DNA from: Paracoccaceae bacterium
GTDB lineage: Bacteria; Pseudomonadota; Alphaproteobacteria; Rhodobacterales; Rhodobacteraceae
Direction of reading: 5' to 3'
Length of the DNA: 39,206 nt
NCBI GenBank assembly: GCA_026989055.1
Contig: JALSKC010000077.1
Coordinates: 1-39,206, forward strand
Numbering within the stretch: the first letter of the stretch is position 1; each line of letters starts with the position of its first letter. Position numbers and translations under genes: made by a program. Under the pieces are notes generated by a model. That model searched no databases and was not told the origin of the DNA. It saw nothing but the letters and a program-made list of their open reading frames with translations. Of this stretch, positions 18,375-26,390 are shown one piece after another.

Positions 18375-20267
18375 TCAGTCGGCCCATTCCCAGGGGCGGG
18401 TGAATTCTCCCAGGACCTTTTTCACCGCGGCCTCGTCAGCCCCGGCGCCCCGTTCGAGCCTGGCCACCAGACCGCGCTTGCTGTCTTCCACCACCTCGCG
18501 CACGCGCACATCCAGCCCGGCCTTTTCCAGGGCCTCGTTGTAAACCCGCGTGATCGCCATGCGGCGCAGGTCGGGCTTGAACACCTTGCCGACGGCCGTC
18601 TTCGGAAGCTCGGGCAGGATTTCAAGGTATTTCGGATGCGCGGCGCGTTCGTGCACATGTTCGCGTGCGTGCTCCAGCAGCTCCTGCTCGCTGACCTCGG
18701 CACCCTCGACGAGCTCGACATAGACGCAGGGCAGCTCGCCCGCATGCGCATCCGGCTGGCCGATCGCACCGGCGAAGGCAACCGCCGGATGGCTGGCAAG
18801 CGCCTCTTCGATCTCGGCCGGATCGATATTGTGGCCGCCGCGGATGATCAGATCCTTCGCCCGGCCGGTGATCCAGAGGAAGCCGTCGGCGTCGATCCGC
18901 CCCAGATCGCCGGTGCGCAGATACCTGCCCTCGGCGAACAGGCCCCGGTTCTTGTCCGCATCGGTATAGGTGTGCCCGCTGAAGACGCCGGGGTTCCAGA
19001 CGCAGATCTCGCCGACCTCGTCCACCCCCATCTCGCGCCGGACATTGCCCTCGGCGTCGCACTCGAAGATGCGCACCTCGCAATAGGGGAACGGGATGCC
19101 CACCGAACCGATCTTCTGCGTGCCCTCGACCGGGTTGCAGGACACGAGGCAGGTGGCCTCGGTCAGCCCGTAGCCTTCGACGATGGTGACCCCGGTCGCC
19201 CCGGTGAAACGGTTGAACAGTTCCACCGGCAGCGGGGCCGAACCGGAAAAGGCCGTCTTGACGGTGCTGATGTCGGCATCCACCGGGCGCTGCATCAGCT
19301 GCGCGATCGCCGTGGGCACGCTGATGATGAAGGTGACCTTCCAGCGCTCGACCAGTTTCCAGAAATTGTCGAACACGCCCTCGCCGCGGTAGCCGGCAGG
19401 CGTCGGGAAAACCACATGCGCGCCGGAAGCGATCATCGCCATGAAGACCACATGCACCGCGAACACGTGGAACAGCGGCAGCGGGCACATGATCACGTCC
19501 TTCTCGGTGAACAGGATCTTGGCTCCGAGCCAGCCGTTGTAGATCATCCCGGAATACCTGTGCTGCGCAACCTTGGGCATCCCGGTGGTGCCGCCGGTAT
19601 GAAAATAGGCGGCCACCCTGTCACCGGCCGAATCCGCGAATTGCAGCGTCTTCGGCTGGCGGGCAAGCTCGGCGTTGAAATCGAGCACCTTCGCCTTGTG
19701 GCGCACCGGGTTCTTCGGCCGGAGCAGCGGCACGATCCAGGATTTCGGCGGGCTCAGATAGCGCAGCAGATCGACTTCCAGGACCGTATGCACCGCCGGC
19801 GCCTCGGCCACCGCCCGGGCCACCTTCTGGGCGACATCGCTCTTCGGAAAGGCCCGCAGCGTGACAACCACCTTCGCCCCGGTCTCGCGCAGGATCGCCG
19901 CGATCTGGTCGGGCTCCAGCAGCGGGTTGATCGGGTTCACGATCCCCGCGATCATGCCGCCGATCAGGGTGATCGTGGTCTCGTTCGAATTGGGCAGCAC
20001 ATAGGCCACCACGTCGCTCTCGCCTATCCCCAGTGCGCGGAACAGGTTGGCCGCCTGACAGCTCCGCTCGTGGAACTCCCGCCAGCTCAGCGTTTCCGCC
20101 TTCGAACCGGGATCGGACAGCAGCTGGAACGAAACCGCATCCCGCGCGCCGTGCTTCTGCGCAACCTGCGAGATGAACTGATACATCGTCGCCGGCAGAT
20201 CGCGCTCCTCCCACGGCATTTCGGCTTCGATCGCGTCCCGGTCACTCACCCCGGCCCATCTGGTCAT
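18375..20267 (-). CDS. Acyl-CoA synthetase (AMP-forming)
   Basis: 630 residues. It activates a carboxylic acid to the acyl-adenylate and then to acyl-CoA. ANL-superfamily motifs are clear: P-loop-like HTGGTTGMPKVAQH near residue 220, the aromatic-acid/fatty-acid core EGYGLTEATC, RTGDLGRIDADGFLWITGRAKDLIIRGGHNI, and the C-terminal catalytic Lys in LPKTAVGKVFKPDL. GGGGAGGAAAG precedes the ATG at 20267. Length and motif details suggest a FadD-like or aryl/acyl-CoA ligase; the substrate is not determinable. It may feed the beta-oxidation operon about 10 kb away. Confidence 0.92.
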   Translation of the reverse strand: MTRWAGVSDRDAIEAEMPWEERDLPATMYQFISQVAQKHGARDAVSFQLLSDPGSKAETLSWREFHERSCQAANLFRALGIGESDVVAYVLPNSNETTITLIGGMIAGIVNPINPLLEPDQIAAILRETGAKVVVTLRAFPKSDVAQKVARAVAEAPAVHTVLEVDLLRYLSPPKSWIVPLLRPKNPVRHKAKVLDFNAELARQPKTLQFADSAGDRVAAYFHTGGTTGMPKVAQHRYSGMIYNGWLGAKILFTEKDVIMCPLPLFHVFAVHVVFMAMIASGAHVVFPTPAGYRGEGVFDNFWKLVERWKVTFIISVPTAIAQLMQRPVDADISTVKTAFSGSAPLPVELFNRFTGATGVTIVEGYGLTEATCLVSCNPVEGTQKIGSVGIPFPYCEVRIFECDAEGNVRREMGVDEVGEICVWNPGVFSGHTYTDADKNRGLFAEGRYLRTGDLGRIDADGFLWITGRAKDLIIRGGHNIDPAEIEEALASHPAVAFAGAIGQPDAHAGELPCVYVELVEGAEVSEQELLEHAREHVHERAAHPKYLEILPELPKTAVGKVFKPDLRRMAITRVYNEALEKAGLDVRVREVVEDSKRGLVARLERGAGADEAAVKKVLGEFTRPWEWAD

Positions 20268-20512
20268 CTCTTTCCTCCCCGTCGCCCGCTGCCCGGGCTG
20301 CTTGCCATTCCCGCCAAGAATGATCGGAAAACGATGCCACATCAAGAATCACCTTGCGGCACTTCCCGGCGCGCCCGGCCGTGCCGGGCGGCAGCAGGAA
20401 GGCGGACCGGCCCGCGCGGCCGCGCAACAGGTGCAGCGGGGCGGGAAACCGGCGGGGCGGAAAAGACGGCGGGGGCGGCACGCCGCGAAAGGCGGCCGGC
20501 ATTCCGGAGGGC

Positions 20513-22306
20513 TCAGGCCGCCTCGCTACCGGAGGCGAGCTGCAGCCGGGCAAGGCGGGCATACAGCCCCCCCTGGCGGATCAGCGCCTCATGGGTGCCC
20601 TCGGCAACGATCCTCCCCTGCTCGAAGACGAGGATGCGATCCGCCTTCTTCACCGTCGCCAGCCGGTGGGCGATGATCAGCGTGGTGCGCGTGGCCGACA
20701 GCGCCTCGACCGCCTCGCGCACCGCCTGCTCGCTTTCCGAATCCAGCGCCGAGGTGGCCTCGTCCAGCAGCAGGATCGGCGCGTCGCGCAAAATCGCCCG
20801 GGCGATCGCGATCCGCTGCCGCTGCCCGCCCGACAGCATCAGGCCGCGCTCGCCGACCCGGGTCGCATAACCTTCAGGCAGCGCCGAGATGAACCCGTGC
20901 GCATGCGCCGCACGCGCCGCCGCCTCGATCTCGGCATCGGTGGCACCGGGGCGCCCGAAGCCGATGTTCTCGCGCACCGTGGCGGCAAAGATCGCCGGAT
21001 CCTGCGGCACCAGCGCGATCTCGCGGCGGAAATCGCCGCGGGCCATTTCCGGCAACGCCACCCCGTCGATGCTGACCTGCCCCGACTGCGGGTCGTAGAA
21101 ACGCAGCAGCAGCTGGATCACCGTGGTCTTGCCCGCCCCTGACGGGCCGACCAGCGCCACCGTCTCGCCGGGGCGCACATGGAAGCAGATCCCGTCCAGC
21201 GCCGGCCGGTCGGGCCGGGAAGGGTAGCAGAAGCGCACCTCGTCGAAGCGGATCTCGCCGGCAACCGGGCGCGGCAGGGGGCGTGGCGCGGGCGGGTCGC
21301 GCACCGGGTCGCGGGCATTGAGCAGTTCCACGAGGCGCTCGGTGGCCCCGGCGGCGCGCTGCAGCTCGCCCCAGATCTCCGACAGCGCCCCCACCGCACC
21401 GGCGGTCATCACCGCATAGATCACGAACTGCACCAGCGCCCCCACGCTCATCCTGCCGGCGCGCACGTCGTTGGCTCCGATCCAGAGCACCCCGACGACC
21501 CCGGAAAAGACCAGGGCGATCACGATCACCGTCATCACGGCGCGGGTCAGGATCCGGGCCCGCGCCGAGGCGAAGCTCCGCTCCGTCACCTCGGAAAACT
21601 CGGAGCGGACCGTTTCTTCCTGGGTGAAGGCCTGCACGGTCTGGACCGACAGGAGCGCCTCGGAAGCGCTGCCGGAGGAGGCCGCGATCCAGTCCTGGTT
21701 CTCGCGCCCGAGCCGGCGCAGCCGCCGCCCCAGAACCACGATCGGCACGATCACCGCGGGCACGATCAGCAGCGCCAGCCCGCTCAGCTTGGCCGAGGTG
21801 AACAGCATCAGTACCAGCCCGCCGGCGAAGATCAGCATGTTGCGCAGCGCCACCGAGACGGAAGAGCTGAGCACCGACAGGATCAGCGTCGTGTCGGTGG
21901 TGATCCGGCTGAGCACCTCGCCGGTCATGATCCGCTCGTAGAACGCCGGGCTCATGCCGATCATCCGTTCGAACACCGCCTTGCGGATGTCGGCGACGAC
22001 CCGTTCGCCGAGCCGGGTCACGAGGTAGTAGCGCAGCCCCGTGCCCAGTGCCAGAAGCCCCGCCACAAGAAGCGCGAGCAGGAAATAGCGGTCCAGAACC
22101 GCTCCGTCGGCGACATTGAACCCGTCGATGATCCGGCGCACCGCAAGCGGCAGCACCAGCGAGATCGCCGCCGTCAGAACCAGCGCCAGGAGCGCCAGGA
22201 ACAGCAGCGCCCGATATGGTCTCAGGAACGGCCAGAGATGGGACAGCGCGCTGATCTGCCGGGACCTTTCGCGCTCTTCCGGGGACTGGAGTTCGATCTG
22301 CGCCAT
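20513..22306 (-). CDS. ABC exporter (MsbA/lipid- or drug-export type)
   Basis: 597 residues, a half-transporter with fused domains. The amino half has six membrane segments (ALLFLALLALVLTAAISLVLPLA and later ones). The carboxy half is the ATPase, with Walker A GPSGAGKTT near 386, Q-loop ALVPQDPAIFAATVRENI, signature LSGGQRQRIAIARA near 490, Walker B ILLLDEATSALD near 510 and the H-loop IIAHRLATV. AGGAGG sits 6 bases before the ATG. The homodimer exports a lipid or drug; the substrate is unknown. The upstream gap contains a tandem duplication that could affect its expression. Confidence 0.93.
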   Translation of the reverse strand: MAQIELQSPEERERSRQISALSHLWPFLRPYRALLFLALLALVLTAAISLVLPLAVRRIIDGFNVADGAVLDRYFLLALLVAGLLALGTGLRYYLVTRLGERVVADIRKAVFERMIGMSPAFYERIMTGEVLSRITTDTTLILSVLSSSVSVALRNMLIFAGGLVLMLFTSAKLSGLALLIVPAVIVPIVVLGRRLRRLGRENQDWIAASSGSASEALLSVQTVQAFTQEETVRSEFSEVTERSFASARARILTRAVMTVIVIALVFSGVVGVLWIGANDVRAGRMSVGALVQFVIYAVMTAGAVGALSEIWGELQRAAGATERLVELLNARDPVRDPPAPRPLPRPVAGEIRFDEVRFCYPSRPDRPALDGICFHVRPGETVALVGPSGAGKTTVIQLLLRFYDPQSGQVSIDGVALPEMARGDFRREIALVPQDPAIFAATVRENIGFGRPGATDAEIEAAARAAHAHGFISALPEGYATRVGERGLMLSGGQRQRIAIARAILRDAPILLLDEATSALDSESEQAVREAVEALSATRTTLIIAHRLATVKKADRILVFEQGRIVAEGTHEALIRQGGLYARLARLQLASGSEAA

Positions 22307-22635
22307 CCGGGCCTCCTGCAGGGTCTTCACCACATAGCCGCGCCGCCATCCTGCCGCAAGCCGCCGGATTCGCGGCAATTCGTCATCGATGCCCGATTCG
22401 CTGCACCGATGCCCGATTCGCTGCCGCCGGTTCCCGCGCCGATGCCTGCTCCTGAACCGGCTCCGGCGCGCGCTGCCGGATCGGCGGAGCGCAGGCGCCC
22501 CGGGCAGACGGCGCGGGCAGGCGGCGCGGGAAGCCGGGGAGAACCCGTCGGGGCGGCAGGCGCGGCGAGGAAGCGGATGCGACGGAAAGGACGCGGAAAG
22601 GCAGATACGGCAGGGGAGCCTGGAGCGAAGGAGCC
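22307..22635. other. Gene-free gap between the ABC exporter and tRNA-Gly
   Basis: 329 bases. No gene is supported on either strand. It holds a 20-bp tandem duplication near 22387-22424, a GC-rich low-complexity middle, and at its tRNA end a repeat of GAGCCTGGAGCG (22616-22627 and 22631-22642) that copies the last bases of tRNA-Gly. The ABC exporter promoter must lie here but is not obvious. Confidence 0.6.
22387..22424. repeat. 20-bp tandem duplication upstream of the ABC exporter
   Basis: CGATGCCCGATTCGCTGC occurs at 22387-22404 and again, identically, at 22407-22424 (period 20). A weaker partial copy (CCGATGCCTGCT) follows near 22440. A period of 20 bases would place both copies on nearly the same face of the DNA helix, as in paired operator sites. 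The function is unknown. Confidence 0.8.
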
Positions 22636-22709
22636 TGGAGCGGGCGGCGGGAATCGAACCCGCGTCATCAGCTTGGAAGGCTGAGGTCTTACCACTACAC
22701 AACGCCCGC
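22636..22709 (-). tRNA. tRNA-Gly (TCC)
   Basis: Acceptor stem GCGGGCG/CGCCCGC, anticodon stem CAGCC/GGCTG-type pairing around loop CTTCCAA (anticodon TCC), T-arm GGGTTCGATTCCC, discriminator T and encoded CCA at 22638-22636. It is 74 bases long. A near-consensus promoter lies just upstream. Confidence 0.96.
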
Positions 22710-22722
22710 TCGGGCATCACCG

Positions 22723-22751
22723 TGCATAGTCAAGGGGGGCCTTCCGGTCAA
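22723..22751 (-). promoter_or_regulatory. Promoter of tRNA-Gly
   Basis: On the minus strand, TTGACC (22751-22746) and TATGCA (22728-22723) are separated by exactly 17 bases, starting transcription about 7 bases before the mature tRNA end. Confidence 0.75.
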
Positions 22752-22868
22752 GGGCCGGAGGCGGCGGCGGTGCGCATCCCACGCATTCCACCATGTGACG
22801 GCGCGGAGCGGGGCGGCGGCACGGGCGGAGGCGCAACCTCCCGCCCGGGCCACCGCCGCCATGCCCGG

Positions 22869-24389
22869 CTACCGGCCGACGGTCCTGATCCGGCCCTCGA
22901 CCCGCGCCGTCACCTTGCCCATGCTCTCGATGTAGGCCATCACGTCATTGGCAAGCAGGTTGCCGTTGCCGGCATCGACAAGCACCCGGCCGCCGCCCAG
23001 CGCACCGTAGCCGTCACCGCCGGCGAGGATGTAGTCGTTGGCCGCCACCTTGTAGAGCCTGTCGGGATCGAGCGCCTCGCCACCCACGGTGATCTCGACC
23101 ACGCGTGCGCCGGCCGGCGCGGTCGGATCATAGACATAGCTCATTCCCGAAACCTGCGGGAACCTGCCCGATCCCTTTTCGACCTGGCTGACCCCGTTCT
23201 CGATCGCCGCCAGAAGCTGGCTGCCGGGAATCTCGACCATCACCGTCGAATTGCCGAAGGGCAGTTCGGTCAGGATGTCCTTGCGGGTCAGCACCGTGCC
23301 CGGCTCGTAGACCCGGTCGGCCCGGATCCCGCCGCCGTTGGCGATCGCCACATCCGCGCCCGTCGCCCAGCGCATGGCGTCGGCGATCAGGTTGCCCATC
23401 GCGCTTTCTTCGCCACGCACCACGTTGCGACGCGAATCCAGCGGCCCCTCGGTCGGACCGAGCGGCACGTTCAGGCTCTCGTCAAGCCTGGCCTGGAACT
23501 GGTCCACCAGCGCCTGGGTTTCCGGATCCGGCGTCACCGTGGCCGTGTCGATGAAGCGGAAGCTCGGCACCCAGCGCACCTTGCGCTTGCCGTCCTTCTC
23601 GGTGATCGTCACCTCGATATCCAGCGGCGAAAGATAATAGCCGTCGATCGAGGTTTCCACATAGGCCGTGCGCCCGTCGTAGAAGGTGCCGTAGGAGTGA
23701 TCGTCACCCGAAACGATCACGTCGAACGCGCCGCTCCTGATCATGGCGCGGTCGTTGGAATTGTCGGTCTGCACCACCGCGATCACGAAATCCGCCCCGT
23801 CGGCACGGGCCTGGCGCGCCGCGGCAACCGCGCTGTCCACGGTCGGCAGGAACTTCAGGTCGCCCGAGCTGGACACTTCGGGCGTCGTGTCCTGGGCCAC
23901 CGGGATCAGCGCCACCTTCAGCCCCTCGTATTCCTTCATCATCACCCCGCCGAGCCCCGGCACCGGGGAACCGTCGGCATTGGTGATGTTGATCGCCGCC
24001 CAGGGGTATTTGGAGGAGGCCATCTTCTCGAGGAAGTTCTCGACCCCGAAATCGAACTCGTGGTTGCCCGGCACGGCGATGTCGAAGGGCACGATATTGG
24101 TGAGATCGATCATGTTCTGCCCCTTGTCGAAGCCGGACAGGATCGAGGGCGACAGCATGTCGCCGTCCATCACGTAGATGGTGTTGGGGTTGGCGGCGCG
24201 CTCGGCCCTGGCCACGGCGTTCAGCCGGGCGACCCCGCCACGCCCCTTCTTGTCGGCGAATTCGTAGATGTCGCCGACCCCGAGAATCGTCAGCCTGACG
24301 GTCTCTGCTCCTGCGGAAAAGGCTGTCCCGACGGCCAGGATGCCGGCCCCAAGAAGCATGCCCGCCGCGCGGCGTCCGTAACGTTGCAT
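22869..24389 (-). CDS. Periplasmic metallophosphatase/5'-nucleotidase-like protein
   Basis: 506 residues. A signal peptide (AAGMLLGAGILAVGTAFSAGA, cleavage near residue 29) is followed by a calcineurin-type metal domain: GVGDIYEF, VMDGDMLSPS, VPGNHEFDFG (about 104-113) and VSGDDHSYG. The carboxy half is the 5'-nucleotidase substrate domain (ANGGGIRADRVYEPG, PFGNSTVMVEIPG, YKVAANDYILAGGDGY). These proteins dephosphorylate nucleotides or sugar nucleotides in the periplasm. The first metal motif is D-x-Y rather than the usual D-x-H. A subgroup with ND-x-YE is known to me, so this is a variant rather than damage. The start at 24389 has AGAGAGGGAC upstream. Confidence 0.9.
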   Translation of the reverse strand: MQRYGRRAAGMLLGAGILAVGTAFSAGAETVRLTILGVGDIYEFADKKGRGGVARLNAVARAERAANPNTIYVMDGDMLSPSILSGFDKGQNMIDLTNIVPFDIAVPGNHEFDFGVENFLEKMASSKYPWAAINITNADGSPVPGLGGVMMKEYEGLKVALIPVAQDTTPEVSSSGDLKFLPTVDSAVAAARQARADGADFVIAVVQTDNSNDRAMIRSGAFDVIVSGDDHSYGTFYDGRTAYVETSIDGYYLSPLDIEVTITEKDGKRKVRWVPSFRFIDTATVTPDPETQALVDQFQARLDESLNVPLGPTEGPLDSRRNVVRGEESAMGNLIADAMRWATGADVAIANGGGIRADRVYEPGTVLTRKDILTELPFGNSTVMVEIPGSQLLAAIENGVSQVEKGSGRFPQVSGMSYVYDPTAPAGARVVEITVGGEALDPDRLYKVAANDYILAGGDGYGALGGGRVLVDAGNGNLLANDVMAYIESMGKVTARVEGRIRTVGR

Positions 24390-24420
24390 GGAAAGTCCCT
24401 CTCTGTTGTCCGATCGGGGC

Positions 24421-24450
24421 AATGTTCACCGCATTCGGGACCGAAGTCAA
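24421..24450 (-). promoter_or_regulatory. Possible promoter of the 5'-nucleotidase-like gene
   Basis: On the minus strand, TTGACT (24450-24445) and AACATT (24426-24421) are 18 bases apart, about 32 bases before the ATG at 24389. The -35 is good and the -10 is weak. Confidence 0.4.
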
Positions 24451-24513
24451 AGCCCCGATCCCGGCCGGCGCGCGACCATTGACCGCAACGCCGCAAGAAG
24501 GCATCACGGCATC

Positions 24514-24858
24514 ATGATCGTCTACAAGATCTTTCGCGCACAGGAATGGGAGGCCCTGCTCGACAGGGGCGTGACATTCGGCACGCCCGCGGACCTGGCC
24601 GACGGTTTCATCCACCTTTCCACCGCCGCGCAGCTCGCCGGCACCGCGGAGCGCCACTTCGCCGGCGAGGAAGGGCTGGTTCTGGCCGCAGTGGACGCCG
24701 AGGATTTCGGGGCCGCGATGCGCTGGGAACCCTCGCGCGGCGGCGCGCTGTTTCCCCACCTCTACCGGAAGCTGCGCCTGTGCGAGGTGATGTGGCACAA
24801 GCCGCTGCCGCTGGGACCTGACGGCAGGCACGTCTTTCCGGACGGCCTGCTGCCATGA
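24514..24858 (+). CDS. DUF952 family protein
   Basis: 114 residues. Identified by [31 protein letters not shown] and [17 protein letters not shown], the three conserved blocks of DUF952. The fold is thought to be related to glutathione-binding or ADP-ribosyl-type small domains, but no activity is known to me. The ATG is weakly supported by AAGAAGG about 12 bases upstream. Its TGA overlaps the pyrD ATG by 4 bases (ATGA), so the two are co-translated. It is probably the first gene of the DUF952-pyrD-arsC operon. Confidence 0.88.
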   Translation: MIVYKIFRAQEWEALLDRGVTFGTPADLADGFIHLSTAAQLAGTAERHFAGEEGLVLAAVDAEDFGAAMRWEPSRGGALFPHLYRKLRLCEVMWHKPLPLGPDGRHVFPDGLLP

Positions 24859-25913
24859 GCAGGCTGGAGCGCGCCGGGCTGGCGCTGCTGCACCGGCTGG
24901 AGCCGGAAACGGCCCACCGCCTGGCGCTGGGCGCCCTGCGTCGCGGCCTGGCGCCGCTGCCCGGGCCCGTCACCTCGCCCCGGCTGGCCTGCACGCTGGC
25001 CGGGCTTTCCCTGCCCAACCCGGTGGGGCTGGCGGCCGGCTTCGACAAGAACGCCGAGGCCGTCGCCCCCCTGATGCGCGCGGGCTTCGGCTTCATCGAG
25101 CTGGGCGCGGCCACCCCGCTCCCGCAGCCGGGCAACCCCCGCCCGCGGCTGTTCCGTCTGCCCGAGGACAGGGCGGTGATCAACCGCTTCGGCTTCAACA
25201 ACGACGGCGCGGACGTGATCGCCGACCGTCTTGCCGCCCGGCCCGACGGCATCCCCGTCGGGCTCAACCTCGGGGCCAACAGGGACAGCCCCGATCGCGC
25301 CGCCGATTACGCCCGGGTGCTGGAAACCTGCGGCCCCTTCATCGATTTCGCCACGGTCAACGTCTCCTCGCCCAACACCGAAAGGCTGCGCGAGTTGCAG
25401 GGCAGGGCGGCGCTTTCGGCGCTTCTGGCCGGCGTGATGGCGGCGCGCGCGACCCTGCCGCGCCCGGTGCCGGTGTTTCTCAAGATCTCGCCGGATCTCG
25501 ACGCCCACGAGCTGGAGGAAATCGCCGAAGCGGCCATCGAGGGCGGCATCGACGCGATCATCGCCACCAACACCACGCTGTCGCGCGAAGGGTTGCGCAG
25601 CGGCGCGGCGCGGCAGGCCGGCGGGCTGTCCGGCGCGCCGCTGTTCGAACGCTCCACCCGGATTCTGGCCCGACTCTCGAAGCTTGCTGCGGGAAGGATC
25701 CCGCTGATCGGCGTGGGCGGGGTAAGCTCTGCCGAAGAGGCGCTGGCCAAGATCCGGGCCGGGGCCAGCGCGGTGCAGCTCTACACGGCGATGGTGTTCG
25801 AGGGACTCTCCCTTGCCGCCCGCATCGCCCGCGATCTGGATGCCGCCCTTGAACGCGCGGGCATTGCCGACATATCCCGGGTCGTGGGAACCGACAGGGA
25901 GAAATGGCTGTGA
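24855..25913 (+). CDS. pyrD: Dihydroorotate dehydrogenase (quinone), class 2
   Basis: 352 residues. It oxidises dihydroorotate to orotate in pyrimidine synthesis, passing electrons from FMN to membrane quinone. The amino-terminal helix ([22 protein letters not shown]) that binds membrane and quinone marks class 2. Family blocks: [34 protein letters not shown], and NVSSPNT near residue 168-174 with the catalytic Ser (class 1 has Cys here). [30 protein letters not shown] is the FMN phosphate-binding end. It overlaps DUF952 by 4 bases and arsC by 10. Confidence 0.97.
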   Translation: MSRLERAGLALLHRLEPETAHRLALGALRRGLAPLPGPVTSPRLACTLAGLSLPNPVGLAAGFDKNAEAVAPLMRAGFGFIELGAATPLPQPGNPRPRLFRLPEDRAVINRFGFNNDGADVIADRLAARPDGIPVGLNLGANRDSPDRAADYARVLETCGPFIDFATVNVSSPNTERLRELQGRAALSALLAGVMAARATLPRPVPVFLKISPDLDAHELEEIAEAAIEGGIDAIIATNTTLSREGLRSGAARQAGGLSGAPLFERSTRILARLSKLAAGRIPLIGVGGVSSAEEALAKIRAGASAVQLYTAMVFEGLSLAARIARDLDAALERAGIADISRVVGTDREKWL

Positions 25914-26254
25914 GCATCACCATCTGGCACAACCCGCGCTGCTCCAAGTCGCGCCAGACGCTGGCGCTTCTGCGGGAGCGCGGAATCGAACCGCAGATCA
26001 GGCTCTACCTGAAGGAGCCGCCGGACGAGGCGGAAATCCGCGCCGTGCAGAAGATGCTCGGCCTGCCAGCGATCGGGCTTGCCCGCACGAAGGAAAGGAT
26101 CTTCCGGGAACTGGGACTGAGCAAGGACAGCCCCGAGGGAGAAATCGTCCGGGCCATGGCCGAACACCCGATCCTGATCGAACGCCCGATCGTGATTGCC
26201 GGGGCGCGCGCGGCACTGGGCCGCCCCCCGGAGGCGGTGCTGGAGATCCTGTAG
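25904..26254 (+). CDS. arsC: Glutaredoxin-dependent arsenate reductase-like protein
   Basis: 116 residues, thioredoxin-fold. Reduces arsenate to arsenite via an active-site Cys and glutathione/glutaredoxin. The reactive C13 is in [14 protein letters not shown], and the later IERPIVIAG holds the conserved Arg. The ATG lies inside the end of pyrD (10-base overlap); a GTG two codons later is an alternative. No arsR, arsB or acr3 gene is nearby, so it may be a YfgD/ArsC-like housekeeping thiol protein rather than part of an arsenic operon. Family certain, function less so. Confidence 0.88.
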   Translation: MAVSITIWHNPRCSKSRQTLALLRERGIEPQIRLYLKEPPDEAEIRAVQKMLGLPAIGLARTKERIFRELGLSKDSPEGEIVRAMAEHPILIERPIVIAGARAALGRPPEAVLEIL

Positions 26255-26273
26255 CCGGGTCTGTCTGCCGCTG

Positions 26274-26331
26274 GGAAGCGTTTTCGCAAGGTGAAGGAGA
26301 CGGGCCTTCTTCATCTTGCCTCAAATACTCC
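26274..26331. repeat. Inverted pair of the 23-bp intergenic repeat (one arm degenerate)
   Basis: The right arm (26309-26331), read on the minus strand, is GGAGTATTTGAGG followed by CAAGATGAAG. The left arm (26274-26296) is a diverged copy in the opposite sense, agreeing at about 15 of 23 positions, with GCAAGGTGAAG conserved. The loop is 12 bases. It sits between the converging arsC and MATE genes, where a two-way terminator would be expected. Two related copies lie at 33104-33182 and one at 38367-38389. Confidence 0.7.
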
Positions 26332-26390
26332 CCGAGCGGAGCGGAATGCCGCCCCGGCAGGGGCGGGCAAAAGATGTGCGCCGCAGGCGC

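Noticed and set aside
17631-20870. A 1079-residue + strand frame through the acyl-CoA synthetase.
   Set aside because: Antisense to an enzyme with all ANL motifs; it starts inside tRNA-Thr and has His/Arg/Asp-rich shadow composition.
21179-22684. A + strand frame over the ABC exporter.
   Set aside because: Antisense to intact Walker and signature motifs.
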